Positions 61,801-64,000 of a stretch of DNA of 64,000 nucleotides are shown here, one piece after another. Below the pieces are notes generated by a model that did not search any database, was not told the DNA's origin, and saw only the letters and a program-made list of their open reading frames with translations. This stretch comes from Rattus norvegicus (Eukaryota > Chordata > Mammalia > Rodentia > Muridae). The first letter of the stretch is position 1, and every line of letters starts with the position of its first letter. Where the stretch lies: positions 68,834,702 to 68,898,701 of the forward strand of contig NC_086022.1 in assembly GCF_036323735.1 (NCBI RefSeq), read 5' to 3'. The position numbers and the translations under genes were made by a program.

Positions 61801-63127
61801 AAGAGGGCTAACAGGAACCAACTTAAAATACAGAAGCAAAATAGGTGTCTAAGAACTCAATGATGGACTGGAGAGATGGCTTAGTGGTTGTGAGCACTGA
61901 CTGCCCTTCCAGAGGTCCTGAGTTCAAATCCCAGCAACCACATGGTGACTAACAACCATCTGTAATGGGATCTGATGCCCTCTTCTGGTGTGTCTGAAGA
62001 CAGCTACAGTGTACTCATATAAATAAAATTTAAAAAAAAAAAAAATTCAATGATTTTTCTATTACCTGAAATTTAAAAAAGAAAAAAGCACCAAGGCAGA
62101 AAACGTTTAAGAAGCAGAAAAATTGGGGTTGGGGATTTAGCTCAGTAGTAGAGCGCTTGCCTAGGAAGTGCAAGGCCCTGGGTTTGGTCCCCAGCTCCGG
62201 AAAAAAAAGAACAAAAAAAAAAAAAAAAAAAAAAGAAGCAGAAAAAAATATTTACAAGTGTTACATAGAGCAAATGAATGACCTACCAGAAAAATATGGC
62301 ATGTTTTTGTTAATAAGAAATACCCTACTCTTACCCAAAGGACATGGTACCAGACTGAAGTCCCACCAAAGTCAATGTGGAAATCTGTGTAGCTATCCTG
62401 AACTCCCATTAAGCAGTACTTCTGGACAAAGGGCTTGGGGAAGACTGAATCATCTGGCCAGTAATTTTCCACCCACGAAAGTTTTCTGGCTATATCAGGA
62501 ACCTCCACCAATTCAGACATCCTAAAAAAAGAAAAAGACATACATACATAGGAACATAATACAAATTAAAGACTTCTTAAAATAATTCTTCCCATGTCAC
62601 CCAAGCAAAGCAATTAAATGGCACTCAAGATTAATAAAACTTAAGCACTTAAATGAATTTTATGTCGTTGTTGTTGTTGCTGTCATCATCATCATCATTT
62701 TGGAGACATGGTTTCACTATGTAGCTCTGTCCTGGAACCAGGGTGGCCTTGAACTCCTAGAGATCCACCTGCCTCTGTACCCTGAGTGCTGAGATTAAAG
62801 GTGTGCACCACTATACCCAGCTGCATCTTGTTTTAAATATTTCATGAGCCTGGCAAAGTGAAATTTAGAACATGGCTTCCAAAGGATAGCTATAAAAGTT
62901 ACAATTATGCTTCTTACTAAAATATCATTAAATTACGGTTAGCTAAAATTCCGACTGCTAAGGCAAACTGTGCAGAGATACTCACTTTGTATCTGAAAAT
63001 TCAAGGCTGATCACATTTAACACTTTTGGTCTGTTAGGATTCATGAAGTATTTAACGTAATTGTGGAGTGTCATTTTGCTGTCTGCCTGCCTTGCCACAT
63101 CAATAACGTCTATCACTTTGTCACCAC
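37977..63127 (-). CDS. Kdm7a: Kdm7a (Jhdm1d), sixteen coding exons from the JmjC region to the stop codon
   Basis: KDM7A is a nuclear Fe(II)/2-oxoglutarate-dependent histone demethylase acting on H3K9me2/me1 and H3K27me2/me1. Its N-terminal PHD finger reads H3K4me3. The window encodes 750 residues, about 187 to the C-terminus of the ~941-residue human protein. Exons are 63127..62986, 62521..62335, 61100..60938, 57486..57399, 56082..55976, 50028..49937, 47487..47398, 45786..45577, 44122..43998, 43804..43650, 42428..42331, 41964..41816, 41683..41487, 40143..40058, 39138..38871 and 38071..37977. All phases join in one frame. The iron ligands are visible: His and Asp in DFHIDFGG (exon 62521..62335) and the second His in GWIHAV (exon 57486..57399). 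The C-terminal half is acidic and serine-rich, then ends in a basic tail (KRPKKG..KQRLGKILKLNRNG). Identity to PHF8/PHF2 is much lower, so Kdm7a is secure. The PHD-finger exons lie beyond the right edge. The downstream neighbour is Parp12, as in human. Confidence 0.97.
38212..38293. repeat. (GA)n / G10 tract in the last Kdm7a intron
   Basis: About 80 bp of nearly pure GA dinucleotide with an internal run of ten G. On the transcript it is a long (CT)n and C10 pyrimidine tract, 140-220 nt upstream of the last coding exon. Confidence 0.95.
38553..38785 (+). mobile_element. URR1-type hAT DNA transposon remnant
   Basis: Terminal TGGTTCTTAACCTCTGGGTT and GGTTGAGAACTACTG-like ends form the inverted repeats of the URR1/Charlie type. 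The internal CAATTCATAACATTAG and AATTACAGTTGTGAGGTAGC also fit. Confidence 0.75.
38871..39138 (-). CDS. Kdm7a: Kdm7a penultimate coding exon
   Basis: The acceptor AG is at 39140-39139 and the donor GTAACT starts at 38870. It encodes DLSRSQKYIKKESSSEISQK through GNSLSPERP-like sequence to PTKRPASNPPPISNQATK. It is mostly low-complexity, serine-rich and probably disordered. Confidence 0.95.
39275..39314. repeat. (GT)n microsatellite
   Basis: Pure GT run of about 40 bp in the Kdm7a intron upstream of exon 39138. Confidence 0.95.
40058..40143 (-). CDS. Kdm7a: Kdm7a exon
   Basis: The acceptor AG is at 40145-40144 and the donor GTATAT starts at 40057. It encodes YHAKTEDQDLMTSSWNKQFD, then RTSRFNAQ, aligned to human YHVKTEDPDLRTSSWIKQFD. 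It ends in phase 0. Confidence 0.93.
41487..41683 (-). CDS. Kdm7a: Kdm7a exon
   Basis: The acceptor AG is at 41685-41684 and the donor GTAAGA starts at 41486. It encodes ECPTSTSTEEEAIQGMLSMA, then GLHYSTCLQSTDCSGEKNSL. As far as I recall, human has three extra residues after CLQ here. Confidence 0.94.
41816..41964 (-). CDS. Kdm7a: Kdm7a exon
   Basis: The acceptor AG is at 41966-41965 and the donor GTAGGC starts at 41815. It encodes KINFATEESESSGDEKKHEI, then TSNFKEESDVVRNLLQKSQK and PSRNEIPVK. Confidence 0.94.
42331..42428 (-). CDS. Kdm7a: Kdm7a exon: serine/acidic motif
   Basis: The acceptor AG is at 42430-42429 after a pyrimidine tract, and the donor GTATGC starts at 42330. It encodes IFPSVKSELRSRPSEYSDVS, then DSEDSGPDCTAL, matching human ...VKSELRSR..SEDSGPECTAL. 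It ends in phase 0. Confidence 0.94.
42784..42852 (-). CDS. Kdm7a: candidate 69-nt in-frame cassette exon of Kdm7a
   Basis: A 69-nt open segment lies between two confirmed exons. It has a pyrimidine-rich acceptor (AG at 42854-42853) and a donor GTAGTG starting at 42783. Its phase (one base before, one base left over) matches both neighbours, so inclusion adds exactly 23 codons (QGSPSLRADTTVAIAAGLVE and flanks) and skipping also keeps the frame. Without it the fragment length agrees with human KDM7A, so it is probably absent from the main isoform. It does not look SINE-derived. It could be chance. Confidence 0.45.
43057..43153 (+). mobile_element. ID SINE in Kdm7a intron
   Basis: Near-consensus ID. 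A 13-bp TSD (aagactttattca) flanks it at 43044-43056 and 43154-43166. Antisense to Kdm7a. Confidence 0.96.
43650..43804 (-). CDS. Kdm7a: Kdm7a exon: acidic/lysine-rich linker
   Basis: The acceptor AG is at 43806-43805 and the donor GTATGT starts at 43649, with a weak A at the last exon base. It encodes DERQLFADRSLYTADSENEE, then a diverging lysine- and serine-rich segment ending SPKPLN. It leaves one base for the next exon. Confidence 0.93.
43998..44122 (-). CDS. Kdm7a: Kdm7a exon
   Basis: The acceptor AG is at 44124-44123 and the donor GTATGT starts at 43997. It encodes DILSSKLNGKFNKHLQPSST, then VPEWRAKDNDLRLLLTNGRI. It follows directly on ...CPWEE in the family. Confidence 0.95.
45118..45250 (-). 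mobile_element. B1 SINE
   Basis: Reverse B1: AAGGGTTTCACTGTGTAGCC, CAGGCTGGCC, CTCCCAAGTGCTGGGATTAC. Kdm7a intron upstream of exon 45577-45786 on the left. Confidence 0.85.
45577..45786 (-). CDS. Kdm7a: Kdm7a exon with a GC splice donor
   Basis: This exon has 70 codons. The acceptor AG is at 45788-45787. It encodes EENGKPVKSQGIPSVCPVSR, then RKMRRLRDHNVRTPSNLDIL and EVLKRLEMCPWEE. The frame requires the exon to end after GAG at 45577, where the intron begins GCAAGT rather than GTAAGT, so this is a GC-AG intron with an otherwise perfect donor. Confidence 0.93.
46402..46486 (+). mobile_element. older ID-family SINE
   Basis: ID-like but diverged (GGTTGGAGATTTGGCTCAGT, then GACAAGCACAAGGCCCTAAG). 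The tail is short and no clear TSD is seen. Confidence 0.7.
46690..46891 (-). mobile_element. B2 SINE
   Basis: Reverse B2 with the T-rich end on the left. A perfect 12-bp TSD (cctgaagaactg) lies at 46678-46689 and 46892-46903. Sense with Kdm7a, in a different orientation from its ID insertions. Confidence 0.95.
47398..47487 (-). CDS. Kdm7a: Kdm7a exon
   Basis: This exon has exactly 30 codons. The acceptor AG is at 47489-47488 and the donor GTAAGA starts at 47397. It encodes LVSEHAFEIPDNVRPGHLIK, then ELSKVIRAIE, a stretch strongly conserved in the KDM7 family. Confidence 0.95.
47659..47790 (+). mobile_element. B1 SINE
   Basis: Plus-strand B1 (CCTTTAATCCTAGCACCTGG, CAAGGCCAGCCTGCTCTAAA, CCAGAACAGCCAGGGATATA) with an A-rich tail. 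Confidence 0.85.
48208..48335 (-). mobile_element. B1 SINE, inverted relative to the one at 47659
   Basis: Reverse B1 (GGGTTTCATTGTGTAGCC, TTGAACTCGGAGATCTTCTT, CCTCCCAGGTGCTGGG). It lies about 420 bp from the plus-strand B1 in the same intron. Confidence 0.82.
48889..48975. repeat. (GGT)n followed by (GT)n
   Basis: About 34 bp of GGT repeats run directly into about 50 bp of GT-rich repeat. Both are on the same strand. Confidence 0.95.
49937..50028 (-). CDS. Kdm7a: Kdm7a exon
   Basis: The acceptor AG is at 50030-50029 and the donor GTAAGT starts at 49936. It encodes LKEDGFQPQTYLVQGVKALH, then TALKLWMKKE. It ends in phase 0. An L1 3' fragment lies about 70 bp upstream. Confidence 0.95.
50100..50672 (+). 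mobile_element. L1 3' UTR fragment (Lx-like)
   Basis: The segment has the rodent L1 3' UTR pattern (GGCCCCAAGGAGTGGGGAGG, GGTCTGGTGGGGTGGAACAG, GAGGGGAATTAAAATCTGAA). No ORF2 remains and it is antisense to Kdm7a. Confidence 0.75.
52061..52132 (+). mobile_element. older ID-family SINE, diverged
   Basis: TATAGCTAAGTGGTAGAAGA and GCAAAAGGTCCTGGGTTGGA follow the ID order with many changes; no TSD. Confidence 0.6.
52384..52510 (+). mobile_element. B1 SINE
   Basis: Plus-strand B1 (GCTTTTAATCCCAGCACTTG, CCAGCCTAGTCTACACAGTA) after an A-run at 52321-52338. Confidence 0.8.
52702..52799 (+). mobile_element. ID SINE in Kdm7a intron
   Basis: Near-consensus ID; 13-bp TSD (aaaacatctgggt) at 52689-52701 and 52800-52812. 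Antisense to Kdm7a. Confidence 0.96.
53705..54240 (+). mobile_element. B3-type SINE split by an LTR
   Basis: The head (53705-53771) and the tail (54111-54240; CTGTAACTCCAGTTCTGAGC, TACACATGGTGTACAAACAT) are separated by the LTR at 53772-54110. Both parts are needed to make one B3. Confidence 0.8.
53772..54110 (+). mobile_element. solo MaLR (ORR1/MT-type) LTR inside the B3
   Basis: Begins TGTGGGGTTTGAATG, ends CTAACTAAGACA, and has CCAGCCCCAGTTAAATGTTT. A perfect 5-bp TSD (gtggc) at 53767-53771 and 54111-54115 fits ERVL-MaLR integration. Confidence 0.88.
54445..54537 (+). mobile_element. ID SINE in Kdm7a intron
   Basis: Near-consensus ID; 14-bp TSD (aaaaagattcctta) at 54431-54444 and 54538-54551. 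Antisense to Kdm7a. Confidence 0.95.
54567..54630. repeat. (GT)n microsatellite, about 32 units
   Basis: Long pure GT tract starting right after the ID element's TSD and a short spacer. Confidence 0.97.
54695..55120 (-). mobile_element. two reverse B1-type fragments
   Basis: About 54700-54830 and 55000-55120 show CTCACTAAGTTGCCCAGACT and CTGCCTACCTCTGCCTCCTG respectively. Both are diverged. Confidence 0.6.
55313..55509 (+). mobile_element. URR1-type DNA transposon remnant
   Basis: Contains GTGGTTCTCAATCTATGG at one end and GGTTGAGAAACACTG-like sequence at the other, with AGTATGATTCATAACAGT and AATTACAGTTTTTACATAGC inside. This is the second copy in the window. Confidence 0.78.
55576..55793 (+). 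mobile_element. B3-type SINE split by an ID
   Basis: CTAGAGATGGCTCAGCAGTT lies before the ID, and TTGCAGAGGACCCAAGTTCA lies after it. Together they make a B3-like head and body that ends in the (CA)n tract. Confidence 0.75.
55618..55719 (+). mobile_element. ID SINE nested in a B3
   Basis: ID with a long A tail. A 17-bp TSD with one mismatch (aaaaagagtgtatttct / aaaaagaatgtatttct) lies at 55601-55617 and 55720-55736. Antisense to Kdm7a. Confidence 0.93.
55794..55857. repeat. (CA)n microsatellite, about 32 units
   Basis: Long pure CA tract at the tail of the split B3, 1.2 kb from the (GT)n at 54567-54630 and in inverted orientation to it. Confidence 0.97.
55976..56082 (-). CDS. Kdm7a: Kdm7a exon: helical segment after JmjC
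   Basis: The acceptor AG is at 56084-56083 and the donor GTAATG starts at 55975. It encodes CYEMEKRLKTPDLFKFPFFE, then AICWFVAKSLLETLK. Confidence 0.95.
56284..56432 (+). mobile_element. B1 SINE
   Basis: Plus-strand B1 (TAGTAGTGGTGTAGGCCTCT, GATCCCAGCACTCAGGAGGC, GGCCAGCCTGGTCTACAAAG). Kdm7a intron between the exons at 56082 and 57399. Confidence 0.83.
57118..57238. repeat. local direct repeat, copy A
   Basis: About 120 bp that recur at 58227-58350 in the same orientation with roughly 88-90% identity by eye. The sequence has weak MIR-like features (AATTTAATCATTCTCACAAT) but is not a recognised rodent SINE. Confidence 0.8.
57399..57486 (-). CDS. Kdm7a: Kdm7a exon: JmjC end with third iron ligand
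   Basis: The acceptor AG is at 57488-57487 and the donor GTTTGT starts at 57398. It encodes WIHAVLTSQDCMAFGGNFLH, then NLNIGMQL. The His of WIHAV corresponds to human His354, the last Fe(II) ligand. Confidence 0.96.
57778..58063 (+). mobile_element. B2-ID composite with one TSD pair
   Basis: A near-consensus B2 (57778 to about 57945) runs straight into a G-rich junction and an ID (about 57950-58063). A 12-bp TSD (aagcacattttc) flanks the whole unit, at 57766-57777 and 58064-58075. No TSD separates the two elements. Antisense to Kdm7a. Confidence 0.9.
58078..58220 (+). repeat. inverted repeat, arm 1
   Basis: Pairs with the reverse complement of 59433-59582 over about 143 bp with roughly eight mismatches and a 7-base indel. 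Not a recognised SINE. Confidence 0.92.
58227..58350. repeat. local direct repeat, copy B
   Basis: Copy of 57118-57238, starting six bases after inverted-repeat arm 1. Confidence 0.8.
58848..59030 (+). mobile_element. MER5A-like hAT DNA transposon remnant
   Basis: Contains CAGTGACTGTCCCAATGCAG, TTAGAGATGCAAACCATAAG and CTGGTAGTCCTGATGCTCCA in the MER5A order. It sits between the inverted-repeat arms. Confidence 0.55.
59433..59582 (-). repeat. inverted repeat, arm 2
   Basis: Reverse-complement match of 58078-58220, with a spacer of about 1.2 kb. Confidence 0.92.
59595..60297 (+). mobile_element. ancient L1 3' end, with a B1 inside
   Basis: CCAAATGTTCATCAACTAAT and GGAATATTGTTATGCC are typical of the ORF2 end in old mammalian L1. 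It is diverged beyond any open frame. A B1-like insertion lies at about 59850-59962. Confidence 0.75.
60938..61100 (-). CDS. Kdm7a: Kdm7a exon: JmjC middle
   Basis: The acceptor AG is at 61102-61101 and the donor GTAAGG starts at 60937. It encodes GEKIFYLIKPTNENLALYES, then SEVFFGDKVDKCYKC and GHTLFVPT. Human has a diverged ...ENLARYES here, so this is a clear orthologue with small changes. Confidence 0.96.
61865..62045 (+). mobile_element. B2 SINE
   Basis: Near-consensus plus-strand B2 with a short (TCAATGAT) matching flank on each side. Antisense to Kdm7a. Confidence 0.88.
62123..62232 (+). mobile_element. ID SINE close to a Kdm7a splice donor
   Basis: Near-consensus ID with a 14-bp TSD (aagaagcagaaaaa) at 62109-62122 and 62233-62246. 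Its right end is only about 100 nt from the donor of exon 62335-62521. Antisense to the gene. Confidence 0.95.
62335..62521 (-). CDS. Kdm7a: Kdm7a exon: JmjC core with first two iron ligands
   Basis: The acceptor AG is at 62523-62522 and the donor GTAAGA starts at 62334. It encodes MSELVEVPDIARKLSW through VWYHVLW, including DSYTDFHIDFGG, whose His and Asp are the Fe(II) ligands (human His282 and Asp284). Confidence 0.97.
62698..62823 (-). mobile_element. B1 SINE
   Basis: Reverse B1 (GGTTTCACTATGTAGCTCTG, GAGATCCACCTGCCTCTGTA) next to a GTTGTT/CATCAT repeat at about 62660-62698. Confidence 0.83.
62986..63127 (-). CDS. Kdm7a: Kdm7a exon: linker before JmjC
   Basis: The acceptor AG is at 63129-63128 and the donor GTGAGT starts at 62985. 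It encodes GDKVIDVIDVARQ, then KMTLHNYVKYFMNPNRPK and LNVISLEFSDTK, the segment leading into the JmjC domain. Two bases at the start complete a glycine codon from an exon outside the window. Confidence 0.96.
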
Positions 63128-63264
63128 CTGCAGAAAAAAAATTACAGTCATATTGTTATTGGCCTTTAAAGTTTCATAAATACTCTAAATAAAAATACTA
63201 AAAATCGTATTTGCTTAGTATACTAATTAAGTCAACTATAAATCTACATAGAAGATTTCTTGTG

Positions 63265-63363
63265 AGGGGTTGGGGATTTGGCTCAGTGGTAGAGCGCTTG
63301 CCTAGCAAGAGCAAGGCCCTGGGTTCGGTCCCCAGCTCCAAAAAAAAAGAAAAAAAAAAAAAA
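63265..63363 (+). mobile_element. ID SINE close to a Kdm7a splice acceptor
   Basis: Near-consensus ID with a 13-bp TSD (aagatttcttgtg) at 63252-63264 and 63364-63376. It lies about 140 nt upstream of exon 62986-63127 on the transcript. Antisense. Confidence 0.95.
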
Positions 63364-63376
63364 AAGATTTCTTGTG

Positions 63377-64000
63377 GGTAGCTTAAAATGACAAAAACAA
63401 AAGAACAATAAATTGGGATATAAAATTGTTCACTGTCTCCTGGGTTTCAGTTTCCTCATGCATAAAAAAAGACTGGCTTTTTCCCTTTAATTTCTATAAT
63501 GCTAGAGTCTAAGTTTTAAAAGGAGGCACCAGGGGATCAGTAAACAAGCTCATCAGGGGAAATCATTTTTGCTTCACTGGTTGTGTCTTCTAATATTCTC
63601 CCTGAAGAATTAGTGGTCATCAAGCAAAAGCCAATTCATAGTAGTATATGGTCTGGATGTTCATATTCTGAGTTGTGATCACCTCACAGCGTTCCCTATC
63701 AAACCACAAGATGATGCTTGCAGACTGCTGAGGCACCACCCTAGGAAACAAAACCCCTTTAAAAGGGATTACAGAATGAGTTTGGGTGCAAAATATGGCA
63801 AGAGTTAACCAATCTGAAATAGAAAATAAGTGTTCCATTCTTGTCAATGTAACTTCAGATAGACTAGTTAATACTGCCACAGGTTTATCTTCATAGAAAA
63901 CATAATAGTTGTACTGCTATTGTTTTAACTTTGCAATGCTTTGCCACTTTAGTGGATAAAGGAGTTTGAACAACTTTTCCTATAATTAAATTAACTAACA
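63377..64000. other. Kdm7a intron, no recognised feature
   Basis: I looked for the next upstream Kdm7a exon (…QRYLEKHGFDVP, …LPSPTFSVMDVERYVG) and saw no matching sequence or splice site pair. Confidence 0.6.

Noticed and set aside
63128..64000. Kdm7a exon upstream of the JmjC region
   Set aside because: No segment matched the expected sequence and no splice site pair was convincing.

Overview
This window is a piece of a rodent nuclear genome, almost certainly rat (Rattus). The evidence is the density of young ID SINEs (BC1/tRNA-Ala-derived, at least eleven with readable target-site duplications), together with B1, B2 and B3 SINEs, rodent L1 3' ends, ORR1-type MaLR LTRs and URR1 DNA-transposon remnants. 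There are no operons, CRISPR arrays or bacterial features. Coding sequence is a small share of the window and is split into short exons, so most long open frames are repeat-derived or chance.

Two protein-coding genes are present, both on the minus strand and both incomplete. (1) The left part (4,285-15,772) holds the first four coding exons of Parp12, an interferon-induced CCCH zinc-finger mono-ADP-ribosyltransferase. Its CpG-island promoter lies at about 15,370-16,460, with an excellent ISRE about 70 bp upstream of the ATG. The exons for the rest of the zinc fingers, the WWE domains and the catalytic domain lie beyond the left edge. (2) The right part (37,977-63,127) holds sixteen consecutive coding exons of Kdm7a (Jhdm1d), a JmjC histone demethylase of the PHF2/PHF8/KDM7 family. 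They run from just before the JmjC domain to the stop codon and are followed by a long 3' UTR (about 31.6-38.0 kb). The exons for the N-terminal PHD finger lie beyond the right edge. The order Parp12 then Kdm7a, both in the same orientation, matches human 7q34.

Between them (about 16.5-31.6 kb) is an intergenic region made mostly of repeats: a 5'-truncated L1, a 260-bp solo LTR with 5-bp TSDs, and a two-LTR ORR1 provirus-like copy (28.07-30.53 kb). I see no convincing gene there.

The observations most worth checking are in Kdm7a. They are an in-frame 69-nt candidate cassette exon (42,784-42,852), an apparent GC-AG intron (donor at 45,576), and an intron at 57.5-60.9 kb holding a roughly 145-bp, ~94% identical inverted repeat beside a ~120-bp direct repeat whose other copy is in the neighbouring intron. 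Others are a B2-ID composite SINE flanked by one TSD pair, and the fact that all seven young ID insertions in the gene are antisense to it. I did not find a novel biological system; the window is an ordinary mammalian two-gene locus with some unusual repeat structures.
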